Notes under the pieces: model-generated
The model's input: only the letters and a program-made list of their open reading frames with translations
Told to the model about the DNA's origin: nothing
Databases searched by the model: none
Origin: Jeongeupia wiesaeckerbachi
GTDB lineage: Bacteria; Pseudomonadota; Gammaproteobacteria; Burkholderiales; Chitinibacteraceae
Length of the DNA: 64,000 nucleotides
NCBI RefSeq assembly: GCF_050916355.1
Contig: NZ_CP136946.1
Location: 2,542,001-2,606,000, forward strand
Direction: 5' to 3'
Made by a program: the position numbers and the translations under genes
Shown here: in pieces, positions 25,471-36,033 of the stretch
Position numbering within the stretch: position 1 is the first letter of the stretch
Layout: each line of letters opens with the position of its first letter

Positions 25471-26526
25471 ATGCCGCTCTATCTCGCCAAACGCCTGCTG
25501 CTGATGTTGCCGACGCTGTTCGGCATCCTGCTGCTGACCTTTGTCGTGATCCAGTTCGTTCCCGGCGGGCCGGCCGACGAGCTGATCCAGCAACTGAAGG
25601 GCACGTCGTCGTTCGCCGAGGCCAGCGGTGGCGGCGGTTCGGCGGCGCGGCTCGGCCACCGCGGGCTCGATCCGCAACAACTGGCCGAAATCCGCGCGCT
25701 GTACGGTTTCGACAAGCCGGTGATCGAGCGTTTCTGGCTGATGATCAAGCAATACCTGCAGTTCGATCTCGGCCAGAGCTATTTCCACCACGAGGACGTG
25801 TGGACGCTGATCAAGTCCAAGCTGCCGGTATCGGCCAGCCTCGGCGTGTGGAGTTTCATCATCGTTTATACGGTTTCGTTGCCGCTCGGCGTGGCCAAGG
25901 CCATGCGCCACGGCAGCCGTTTCGACTGGGTCACGACGATGGTGCTGATGGTCGGCTACGCGATCCCCGGCTTCGTGCTTGGGGTGTTGCTGCTGGTGCT
26001 GTTTGGCGGCGGCAGCTTTTGGCAGTTGTTTCCGCTGCGCGGGCTGACATCGGATGGCTGGGAGAGCCTGTCGCTGCTCGGTAAAGTCACTGATTATCTG
26101 TGGCATCTGGTGCTGCCGGTTTCGGCGATGGTGGTCGGCAGTTTCGCGTCGGTAGCCCTGCTGACCAAGAACAGCTTGCTGGAGGAAATCCGCCGTCAAT
26201 ATGTGCTGACCGCGCGTGCCAAGGGGCTGTCGGAGCGGCGCGTGCTGTGGGGCCATGTATTCCGCAATGCGATGATTCCGATCGTCACCGGCTTTCCGGC
26301 AGCCTTTGTCGGTGCGTTCTTCACCGGCAGCCTGCTGATCGAAACGTTGTTCTCGCTCGATGGTCTCGGCTTGCTGTCGTACGAGTCGGTGATCCGACGC
26401 GATTACCCGGTGGTCATGGGCGCGCTGTATCTGTTCTCGCTGATCGGGTTGCTGACCAAGCTGCTGTCCGACCTGTGCTACGTGCTGGTCGACCCGCGCT
26501 TGCGCTTCGAAGGGGTCGACGCATGA
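25471..26526 (+). CDS. yejB: ABC transporter permease, YejB type
   Basis: This 351-residue inner-membrane permease belongs to the peptide/microcin C importer. It has the DppB-like N-terminus (YLAKRLLLMLPTLFGILLLT), a periplasmic insertion with a Ser/Gly-rich stretch (SSFAEASGGGGS), and the EAA loop near RQYVLTARAKGLSERRVLWG. I start at the ATG giving MPLYLAKRLLL; a GTG nine codons upstream is possible and neither has a good ribosome site. It overlaps yejE by four bases. The palindromic element directly precedes it, so its promoter is unclear. Confidence 0.9.
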   Translation: MPLYLAKRLLLMLPTLFGILLLTFVVIQFVPGGPADELIQQLKGTSSFAEASGGGGSAARLGHRGLDPQQLAEIRALYGFDKPVIERFWLMIKQYLQFDLGQSYFHHEDVWTLIKSKLPVSASLGVWSFIIVYTVSLPLGVAKAMRHGSRFDWVTTMVLMVGYAIPGFVLGVLLLVLFGGGSFWQLFPLRGLTSDGWESLSLLGKVTDYLWHLVLPVSAMVVGSFASVALLTKNSLLEEIRRQYVLTARAKGLSERRVLWGHVFRNAMIPIVTGFPAAFVGAFFTGSLLIETLFSLDGLGLLSYESVIRRDYPVVMGALYLFSLIGLLTKLLSDLCYVLVDPRLRFEGVDA

Positions 26527-27623
26527 AGCCCATTCTCGAACCCGCACTCGGGCCGGTACTCGACGGGGCATTGCCGTCGCCGGTGCTGGATGCACCGAGT
26601 TTGCCGCTGTCGCCATGGCGGCGCGCGTGGCGGCGCTTTCGCGCGCAAAAACTCGGTTTTTACAGCCTGATCATGCTGACCTTGCTGTTCGTCCTCAGTC
26701 TGGGTGCCGAGCTGCTGTCGAACGACAAGCCGCTCGTTGTCCGCTACCACGGCACTTGGTATTTCCCACTGGTGCAGACCTATCCGGAGACCGAGTTCGG
26801 CGGCGATTTTCCGACGCCGGCCGATTACCTCGACCCCTATATCCGCGATCGCCTGAGCAGCGACGGTAACTGGGCGCTGTTCGCGCCGAATCGTTATGCG
26901 GCGAATACGATCAATTACTTTGCACCGAGCCCGAACCCGGCGCCGCCATCGCGGGCCAACTGGCTGGGGACCGACGATCGCGGCCGCGATGTGCTGGCGC
27001 GGCTGATCTACGGCTTTCGCATATCGCTGCTGTTCGGGCTGGCGCTGACGATGATCGGCTGCGCCCTCGGCATCGTCGCCGGCGCGATCCAGGGCTATTT
27101 CGCCGGCAAGATCGATCTGGTCGGCCAGCGGCTGATCGAGGTCTGGAGTTCGATGCCCGAGCTGTACCTGCTGCTGATCTTCGCGTCGATGTTCGAACCC
27201 AGCCTGCTGATCCTGCTGGTATTGCTGTCGGTATTCGGCTGGATGGGGCTGGCCGACTATGTGCGCGCCGAATTTCTGCGCAACCGCAATCTTGAATACG
27301 TGCTGGCGGCGCGGGCGCTCGGGCTGTCGGACTGGCAGATCATCCGGCGACACCTGCTGCCCAACTCGCTGACCGCCGTGATCGCCTTCCTGCCGTTCCG
27401 GATGTCCGGCGCGGTGCTGGCGCTGACGAGTTTCGACTTCCTCGGCCTGGGCGTGCCGGCGTCGACGCCGTCGCTCGGCGAACTGCTGGCGCAGGGCAAG
27501 GCCAATCTCGATGCATGGTGGATTTCGCTGCCGACCTTCGTGGTGCTGGTCGGCATGCTGCTGCTGCTGGTGTTCATCGGCGAAGCGCTGCGCGCCGCAC
27601 TCGATCCACGCGCCGACGCATGA
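26523..27623 (+). CDS. yejE: ABC transporter permease, YejE type
   Basis: This 366-residue partner permease of YejB has an N-terminal helix after a basic stretch (WRRAWRRFRAQKLGFYS), a large periplasmic region with YFPLVQTYPETEFGGDF, typical of YejE, and then the transport domain (NWLGTDDRGRDVLARLIYGF; EAA loop LAARALGLSDWQIIRRHLLP). Its ATG overlaps the yejB stop. A strong terminator follows directly, ending the yejBE unit before yejF, which lies 2.3 kb further on. Confidence 0.92.
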   Translation: MKPILEPALGPVLDGALPSPVLDAPSLPLSPWRRAWRRFRAQKLGFYSLIMLTLLFVLSLGAELLSNDKPLVVRYHGTWYFPLVQTYPETEFGGDFPTPADYLDPYIRDRLSSDGNWALFAPNRYAANTINYFAPSPNPAPPSRANWLGTDDRGRDVLARLIYGFRISLLFGLALTMIGCALGIVAGAIQGYFAGKIDLVGQRLIEVWSSMPELYLLLIFASMFEPSLLILLVLLSVFGWMGLADYVRAEFLRNRNLEYVLAARALGLSDWQIIRRHLLPNSLTAVIAFLPFRMSGAVLALTSFDFLGLGVPASTPSLGELLAQGKANLDAWWISLPTFVVLVGMLLLLVFIGEALRAALDPRADA

Positions 27624-27651
27624 AAAAACCGGCGCAAGCCGGTTTTTTTTT
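27623..27651. terminator. Bidirectional rho-independent terminator between yejE and the DUF2502-like gene
   Basis: AAAAAACCGGC pairs with GCCGGTTTTTT around GCAA, with a run of nine T. A-run and T-run on both sides let it serve yejE (plus) and the converging small gene (minus). Confidence 0.9.
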
Positions 27652-27664
27652 AAGGTGAAGCGGA

Positions 27665-28018
27665 TCAGCAATTGCCTTTCTTGGCCTGGCCCGGCGGACA
27701 GTGATAGCCATCCTTGTAGGCGCCGTTGCCCTTGCCGTTCTTTTTCCACCACTTTTCATCACGCCAGCGACCACCATCCCAGTAATAGCCGCGCGGGTCA
27801 CGGTAACCGTACTTGGGGTGGTATTGCGGGTGGGCATTCCACCACGCCGGCTCGCGGTAGCGACCGTCATACCAGTAGTAGCCGCGGTCGTCGCGGTCGC
27901 CGATATAGATCGACACGCCCGGTGCCGAGATGCCGATGTTGACGTCGGCAGCGTGTGTCACCAGCGGTGCCAGCAGTGGCAGCGCCGCGAGCACGCCGAC
28001 GAGCAATGCTTTTTTCAT
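27665..28018 (-). CDS. Small periplasmic DUF2502-like protein (Tyr/Trp/Gly-rich)
   Basis: The 117-residue protein has a clear signal peptide (about 22 residues, ending THA) and a mature part dominated by Tyr, Trp, Arg and Gly. The segment VSIYIGDRDDRGYYWYDGRY, with a later GYYWDGGRWRDEKWW, resembles the DUF2502/YpeC family, whose function is unknown. Two cysteines lie near the C-terminus (YHC and GNC). AAGGG precedes the ATG. Convergent with yejE. Confidence 0.75.
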   Translation of the reverse strand: MKKALLVGVLAALPLLAPLVTHAADVNIGISAPGVSIYIGDRDDRGYYWYDGRYREPAWWNAHPQYHPKYGYRDPRGYYWDGGRWRDEKWWKKNGKGNGAYKDGYHCPPGQAKKGNC

Positions 28019-28109
28019 GATCGTTGCCCTTTGCAAATGGATGGAGGAGCGGATGGATGACATCAGCTTAACAAGCAAGCGTCGCTTGGGCTGTGTACTG
28101 GTTCACAGT

Positions 28110-29834
28110 CTAGCGATCAAGCTTGAGGCCGACGCGGGTAATCCGGTCGCGCTCGAGTTCGCGAACGATCAGCGTCACATGGCCGAAGGCGATCTGGTCG
28201 CCGACCACGGCGGGGCGGTGCAGGCGCGAGCGGATCAGCGTGGCGACGTCGAACTCGGTTTCGCTGTCGGCGATCGGAAAATCGTACAGCTCGGCCAGTG
28301 CCGTGAGCGGCGCATCGCCATCCAGAACGAAATCACCGAAGAAACTGCGCTCGTACGCCATCCGTGCATTCTGGGCTTCGCCGTACCAGCGGCCCAGCTC
28401 GGGCAACGCCTCCTCGGTTGACGCCAACACGATCAGGTCGCCAGCGCGCAAGCGCTCGGCCTGACGCGGTAGCGCCAGCCGGATGCCGCGTAGCACCGCC
28501 AGCGGCTTGGCCCGGCCGTGCTCCAGATGCGGCGCGGTATGGGCCATGCTGTGCTCGCCGGGCGCATCGGCGACGACGCGGTACTGAACGATCTGCCAGT
28601 CGGCGCGGCCCGGTTGGCGCAGCCCGTGTCTGGCCAGCGGTTCGGGGTAGTCGGGCACTTCGACCTTGCAGCGCTTGGCCATCCACGGTACCAGCGTGCC
28701 CTGAATCAGCAATGAGGCCAGCACGACGGCAAACGCGATGTCGAACAGCGCGACTGCGCCGCTGACGCCGGCCATGATCGGGAACGTCGCCAGCACGATC
28801 GGAACGGCGCCACGCAGGCCGACCCAGCTGACAAAGACGATCTCGCGTCGGCTGAACTTGAGCGGCACCAGACAGAGCGCAACGGCGATCGGCCGGGCGA
28901 TGAACATCAGGAAAGCGGCAAACGCCAGACTGGGGCCGATTTCGGGCAGCAGCCGGCTTGGCGTCACCAACAGCCCGAGCAGCAGGAACATGCCGGCCTG
29001 CGCCAGCCAGGCGAGGCCGTCCATCATGCCGCGCACGCTTTCGCTGGCCGGCAAGGGCCGGTTGCCGATGACGAGGCCGGCGAGGTAGATCGCCAGAAAA
29101 CCGCTGCCGCCTGCACTGTTGACCGCGGCAAAAATCATCAGCCCACCGCCGAGCACCAGCAGCGGATACAGGCTTTCTGCGAGGGTGAAGCGGGCGGCTG
29201 CGCGCGAGAGCAACCAGCCACCGGCGAGCCCGCCCGCCGCGCCAAAACCGAACTGACGCACGAATTCGCCCAGCATGCTGAGCACATCCGGCTGGCTTTC
29301 GCCGGTCATGATGCTCAGCAAGGTGATGACGAGGAAGATCGCCATCGGGTCGTTGGCGCCGGATTCGATTTCCAGCGTCGCGCCGACACGTTCGTTCAGG
29401 CGTACGCCACCGTAGCGCAACTGGGCGAAGACCGCAGCGGCATCGGTCGAGCCGACAATGGCGCCGAGCAACATCGCGTGCAGCCACGGCAGGCCGAGCA
29501 GCCACGCGGCAAACGCCCCGGCCAGGCCGGCCGAGACAACGACGCCGACGGTAGCCAGCGACAGCGCGGGTTTGAGCGCGACCCGGAAACTGTCGATCCG
29601 CGTTTGCAGGCCACCGGCGAGCAGGATGACCGCCAGCGCGACGTTGCCGACGCCGAAAGCCAGCGGGTAGTTGCTGAAGTTGATCTGCCCCGGACCGCTG
29701 TCGCCGGCCAGCATGCCGACACCGAGAAACACGAGCAGCAGGGGCAGGCCAAGGCGGGCGGTAATCGTGCTCGACAAGGTCGCGAGCAAAAGCAGAAAGC
29801 TGCCAAGCAGCAGCCAGTAATTGAGTTGTCCCAT
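28110..29834 (-). CDS. nhaP2: K+/H+ (cation/proton) antiporter, NhaP2/CvrA type
   Basis: This 574-residue CPA1 antiporter has about 12-13 helices in residues 1-400 (family core GSTDAAAVFAQLRYGG with NERVGATLEIESGANDPMA), followed by a cytosolic C-terminus with a TrkA-C-like domain (LPRQAERLRAGDLIVLAS) and a CorC/HlyC-like tail. Length and layout equal NhaP2 (about 578). It would export K+ in exchange for protons. I start at the ATG giving MGQLNYWLLLGSFLL. Divergent from yejF. Confidence 0.92.
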   Translation of the reverse strand: MGQLNYWLLLGSFLLLLATLSSTITARLGLPLLLVFLGVGMLAGDSGPGQINFSNYPLAFGVGNVALAVILLAGGLQTRIDSFRVALKPALSLATVGVVVSAGLAGAFAAWLLGLPWLHAMLLGAIVGSTDAAAVFAQLRYGGVRLNERVGATLEIESGANDPMAIFLVITLLSIMTGESQPDVLSMLGEFVRQFGFGAAGGLAGGWLLSRAAARFTLAESLYPLLVLGGGLMIFAAVNSAGGSGFLAIYLAGLVIGNRPLPASESVRGMMDGLAWLAQAGMFLLLGLLVTPSRLLPEIGPSLAFAAFLMFIARPIAVALCLVPLKFSRREIVFVSWVGLRGAVPIVLATFPIMAGVSGAVALFDIAFAVVLASLLIQGTLVPWMAKRCKVEVPDYPEPLARHGLRQPGRADWQIVQYRVVADAPGEHSMAHTAPHLEHGRAKPLAVLRGIRLALPRQAERLRAGDLIVLASTEEALPELGRWYGEAQNARMAYERSFFGDFVLDGDAPLTALAELYDFPIADSETEFDVATLIRSRLHRPAVVGDQIAFGHVTLIVRELERDRITRVGLKLDR

Positions 29835-29954
29835 CGGAAACCAGAAAAGCGGGCGAGATGAAAGTTCCCTGGCCGCCTTGTGATGCGTGTCGGCTGTGAC
29901 GGCGGGCACAGTGCGGCGCTGGGGCGATGCACGTTTGTAACATAAGATGATCCC

Positions 29955-31556
29955 ATGATGCCGCAAACCAAGCCCCCGCTTCTTGATGTGCATGCGCTCA
30001 GCGTGCGTTATCCCTGTGCGCCTGTTCCGGCGGTCGACGGCATCAGTTTTGCCGTGGCGGCCGGTGAAACGCTGGCGATTGTCGGCGGCTCGGGGTCGGG
30101 CAAGAGCGTGACTGCAAGGGCGCTGATGCGGCTCGACCCTGACGCGGCTTGCAGCGGTGAAATCCGTTTTGCCGGCGATGACGTGCTGGCGATGTCGCCA
30201 CGCCAGCTGCGCGCTTTGCGCGGTGGCGGCATCGGCATGGTGTTCCAGGAGCCCTTGTCGGCGTTGAATCCGGTGATGAGTGTCGGTGCGCAGCTTGCCG
30301 AAGCACTGGCGCTGCAGCGTGGTTTGTCCGGCAGGGCGGCGCAGGCGGAAATGGCGAGCCTGTTGCAGCGGGTCGGCCTGGACGATGCGCAGCGGATGCT
30401 GGCGAGTTTTCCGCATCAGCTTTCCGGGGGGCAGCGCCAGCGCGTGCTGATTGCCATTGCGCTGGCCGGGTCGCCGAAGCTGCTGGTGGCCGACGAGCCG
30501 ACGACGGCGCTGGATGCCCACTTGCGCCTGCAGGTGCTCGTCCTGCTCAAGGCGCTGGCGACCGAATCGGGCATGGGCTTGCTGCTGATCTCGCACGATC
30601 TGCCGCTGGTGCGCGATTTTGCCGATCGCGTCGCGGTGATGCACGAGGGCCGCATTGTCGAAACGGCGCCGACCGCGGCATTGTTTGCCTCGCCGGTCCA
30701 TCCGTATACCCAGGCCTTGCTGGCGGCACGCAGTATCCGGCTGGCGCGGCCGCTGAATGACGATGCCGGCGTGCTGCTGCAGGCGCGTGGCCTGCACTGC
30801 CGCTATCGTCGCTCGCGCGGCTGGTTTCGTCGCGCCGAGCAGTTTCATGCGCTGGACTCGGTTGATTTCTCGCTGGCACGCGGCGAGACGCTCGGCGTCG
30901 TCGGTGCATCCGGCTCGGGCAAGACCACGCTGGGCCTGGCGGTGTTGCGCCTGGTGCGCGAAGCCGGTGGGCAGATCGAATTTCACGGCAAGGCCGGCAG
31001 CGTGCTGCTCGATACCTTGAGCGGTGCGCCGCTGCGGCAGGTGCGCCGGCACTTGCAGGTGGTGCTGCAAGATCCGTTTGCCTCGCTGTCACCGCGGATG
31101 ACTGTCGGCGAAATCGTCGGCGAGGGGTTGCGGGTTTACCAGCCGGAACTGGACGAAGCCGGGCGGAGGTCTCGCGTCCTCGCGGCGCTGGACGAGGTCG
31201 GGCTTGGTGCCGAGGTAATTGATCGCTATCCGCACGCTTTTTCGGGCGGTCAGCGCCAGCGCATCGCCATTGCCCGCGCGTTGATCGTCTCACCCGATAT
31301 CCTGGTGCTGGACGAGCCGACGTCGGCGCTGGATGCGCATATCGCCGTGCAGGTGCTGACGCTGCTGGCCGAATTGCAGCAGCGGCACGGGATGAGTTAC
31401 GTGCTGATCACGCACGATCTGGCTATCGTCCGGGCGCTGGCGCACCGGGTCATGGTGATGCAGGCCGGCAAGGTGGTCGAAACCGGCGCGGTGGCCACGG
31501 TGCTGTCTGCGCCGACGCATGCCTATACACGTTCGCTGCTGGCTGCAGCGGGGTGA
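29955..31556 (+). CDS. yejF: ABC transporter ATP-binding protein with two ATPase domains, YejF type
   Basis: The 533-residue protein holds two complete ABC domains in tandem: Walker A GGSGSGKS (about residue 43) and GASGSGKT (about 320), with signature LSGGQRQR and FSGGQRQR and two Walker B strands (LLVADEPTTALD, LVLDEPTSALD). This is the DppDF-like fused layout of YejF, the ATPase for YejBE. It is 2.3 kb from yejE with a terminator and two minus-strand genes between them, so it needs its own promoter in 29835-29954. Convergent with the next gene with a 16-base gap. Confidence 0.9.
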   Translation: MMPQTKPPLLDVHALSVRYPCAPVPAVDGISFAVAAGETLAIVGGSGSGKSVTARALMRLDPDAACSGEIRFAGDDVLAMSPRQLRALRGGGIGMVFQEPLSALNPVMSVGAQLAEALALQRGLSGRAAQAEMASLLQRVGLDDAQRMLASFPHQLSGGQRQRVLIAIALAGSPKLLVADEPTTALDAHLRLQVLVLLKALATESGMGLLLISHDLPLVRDFADRVAVMHEGRIVETAPTAALFASPVHPYTQALLAARSIRLARPLNDDAGVLLQARGLHCRYRRSRGWFRRAEQFHALDSVDFSLARGETLGVVGASGSGKTTLGLAVLRLVREAGGQIEFHGKAGSVLLDTLSGAPLRQVRRHLQVVLQDPFASLSPRMTVGEIVGEGLRVYQPELDEAGRRSRVLAALDEVGLGAEVIDRYPHAFSGGQRQRIAIARALIVSPDILVLDEPTSALDAHIAVQVLTLLAELQQRHGMSYVLITHDLAIVRALAHRVMVMQAGKVVETGAVATVLSAPTHAYTRSLLAAAG

Positions 31557-31572
31557 GTCCGGCGGCGGTCGA

Positions 31573-32124
31573 TCAGCCGAGCAGAACGCCGTGAAAGCTG
31601 TGTAGCTCGCGCAGTCCATGACCGGCACCGCGTACGATCAGCCGGTAAATCGCCGTATGTTGCCCGCCCAGCAGATAAAACGTGCCGCCGACCATGGCCA
31701 GCAACAGTGCTTTTTCGACCACGCTGCCGGTGACCAGTAGCGGCAGCGAAAACCGGTGCCGCCACGGCCAGAGCAAGGGCACGCCGCGCGGGGTCAACAG
31801 ATCGCCGGCCAGATGCGAGAGCGCGCCGATGCAGATTGCCCTGACCCAGGCTTGGTCGGCCAGCTGCGCCTGCAACAGCCCATAAGCGAGCGCCAGGATG
31901 GCGAGCAGCGAATGGGTGATGCCGCGGTGGCCGAACAGTTTGGCAATGGCGCCCGAGATACCCGGCAGCCATCGTCCCAGCGTGGATTTCGGGTGGTCGA
32001 TATCGGGCAGGAGCGCGGCGGCGCCGGCGACGATCAGTTCGGTGCCGCTGGGCACGTAGCCCAGGTAGTGTCCGGCCAGTGCCATACAAAATACGCCCGC
32101 AACGACGTGGGTTTTTGCCAGCAT
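31573..32124 (-). CDS. Membrane-bound metal-dependent hydrolase, YdjM/DUF457 family
   Basis: This 183-residue integral membrane protein carries the family pattern: MLAKTHVVAGVFC (His in helix 1), ALLPDIDHPKSTLGR (DxDH metal site), GHRGITHSLL (HRGxTHS) and LSHLAGDLLTPRGV. Members are related to LexA-regulated YdjM and to phospholipase C-like hydrolases; the substrate is unknown. I prefer the ATG at 32124; a TTG at 32160 would start inside a palindrome. Confidence 0.85.
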   Translation of the reverse strand: MLAKTHVVAGVFCMALAGHYLGYVPSGTELIVAGAAALLPDIDHPKSTLGRWLPGISGAIAKLFGHRGITHSLLAILALAYGLLQAQLADQAWVRAICIGALSHLAGDLLTPRGVPLLWPWRHRFSLPLLVTGSVVEKALLLAMVGGTFYLLGGQHTAIYRLIVRGAGHGLRELHSFHGVLLG

Positions 32125-32135
32125 CGGCAAGTTTT

Positions 32136-32157
32136 CCGGCTTTTTGCAAAAAGCCGG
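32136..32157. promoter_or_regulatory. Perfect 22-bp palindrome before the YdjM-like gene
   Basis: CCGGCTTTTT-GC-AAAAAGCCGG is completely self-complementary. It ends 12 bases upstream of the YdjM-like ATG on the minus strand, where in RNA it would form a hairpin next to the ribosome site. No T-run follows on either strand, so it is not a standard terminator; an operator or translation-control hairpin is possible. Confidence 0.45.
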
Positions 32158-32259
32158 CAAGTGTAGCCTTTTTGTCTTGTAGAAACTGGCTCTATTTGAC
32201 GTCGTAGACTGGCGCGGGTTAGAGCTTTCCGTTCAAGCCTTCGGCCCGACCGAGGCCAT

Positions 32260-33207
32260 TCAGGCAGGCTGGCGCGCTTTTGCTTCACTGCCGACTGGCC
32301 TGGCGGCCTCGGCTTGGCGAAAGTGCGCGGGTAGCTGGGACAATAAATGCTCGCAGACACCCGGCGCCATGTCATGCGCCATGCCGTCGACTTCGACCCA
32401 GCGGGCGTTCGGAATCTTGGCCGCACAATCGCGACCGCAGGCTGGCGGAATCAGCGGATCGTGGCTGCCGTGAATGATCAGGCTGGGGACCGAAATGGAC
32501 GCCAGCAGGGCGCTGCGGTCGGGCGCTGCGGCGACCGCGAACAGCTGGCGCCGCATGCCGGCTGGGTGGATCGCACGGCTCAGGCTGCGTTGCAGGCGTG
32601 CCCGCTGCAACTCGGGCGGCGTCGGAAAACCGGGGCTCCGGATCACAGCGATATTGCGCATCAGCCAGTCGATCATGGTGGCGCGGTTGCACTCGGCGTA
32701 GGCATTGCGCGGCGGGCGGCGAAGCAAGGCCGTCAGCGCGGCCCGGCTCGGTCCGGGCAAGCCGGCGGCGCCACTGGTGCTCATGATGCTGGACAGGCTC
32801 AGTACCCGCTGCGGCGCGCGCGCGGCGATCAACTGGGCGATCATGCCGCCCATCGAGACGCCGGCAATGTGCGCTGCATCGATGCCGAGCGCATCCATCA
32901 GCGCCAGCGTATCGGCTGTCATGTCGTCGAGCGAATAGGGCGCCTTGATCGTCAGGCCCATCCTTCGCTTCAACAGATTCCACGGCAGGCTGGGCGTACC
33001 CAGATGGTCGAGATAGCTCGACAGGCCGACGTCGCGATTGTCGAAGCGGACGACGTGAAATCCTTCGTCAGCGAGCGACTGGCAGAACTCGTCGGGCCAG
33101 CCGATCAACTGCATGCCCAGTCCCATGATCAGGATCACGGCCGGATCGCGGGCGTCGCCGAATCGTTCGTATTCGAGCTGCAGTCCGTTGGCGCTGGCTT
33201 GGGGCAT
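32260..33207 (-). CDS. Alpha/beta hydrolase (RdmC/esterase-like)
   Basis: This 315-residue serine hydrolase has its nucleophile in GVSMGG, Asp in HGSHDPLIP and His in GMAHDM, with the oxyanion region LIMGLGMQLIGWP and the RFDNRDVGLSS motif typical of the aclacinomycin methylesterase-like subgroup. The substrate is probably an ester or thioester and cannot be told. GGAG lies nine bases before the ATG giving MPQASANG; a longer frame upstream lacks homology. It follows clpB's terminator on the same strand. Confidence 0.88.
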   Translation of the reverse strand: MPQASANGLQLEYERFGDARDPAVILIMGLGMQLIGWPDEFCQSLADEGFHVVRFDNRDVGLSSYLDHLGTPSLPWNLLKRRMGLTIKAPYSLDDMTADTLALMDALGIDAAHIAGVSMGGMIAQLIAARAPQRVLSLSSIMSTSGAAGLPGPSRAALTALLRRPPRNAYAECNRATMIDWLMRNIAVIRSPGFPTPPELQRARLQRSLSRAIHPAGMRRQLFAVAAAPDRSALLASISVPSLIIHGSHDPLIPPACGRDCAAKIPNARWVEVDGMAHDMAPGVCEHLLSQLPAHFRQAEAARPVGSEAKARQPA

Positions 33208-33293
33208 GGGGGCTCCGGTTGGTTCGCGGTTCTCCTCCAGACATCGGGGGCGTTTGTGTCGATTCAAGCGGAAATTGTGCCCGTTGTCGCCGG

Positions 33294-33322
33294 AAAAAAA
33301 ACACCCCGCCAAAGCGGGGTGT
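33294..33322 (-). terminator. Rho-independent terminator of clpB
   Basis: Read on the minus strand, ACACCCCGC and GCGGGGTGT pair perfectly around TTTG and are followed by eight T residues. It lies 21 bases past the clpB stop. Confidence 0.93.
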
Positions 33323-33342
33323 GTCGGCAACGGTGCGCCTGA

Positions 33343-35919
<2,577 letters not shown>

Positions 35920-35955
35920 GCTTGTTCCTCGCAGGCAGAAGTTCTGTATGCATGC

Positions 35956-35984
35956 TAGATGGAGCGGCTGCGAAGCATTTCAAG
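35956..35984 (-). promoter_or_regulatory. Heat-shock (sigma-32) promoter of clpB
   Basis: On the minus strand, CTTGAAA (35984-35978) is followed after 13 bases by CTCCATCTA (35964-35956). This matches the sigma-32 consensus CTTGAAA with a CCCCATNTA-type -10 almost exactly. It ends 37 bases upstream of the clpB ATG. Heat induction is the expected behaviour for this gene. Confidence 0.85.
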
Positions 35985-36033
35985 CGACAAAAAAACCTGT
36001 GTCATCCAGCGATGCCGGGGGCAGGGCAAGGCA

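Noticed and set aside
35985..36033. Possible terminator for the diguanylate cyclase (GATGCC/GGCATC stem, later T-run)
   Set aside because: The T-run is about 17 bases away from the stem, too far for an intrinsic terminator.
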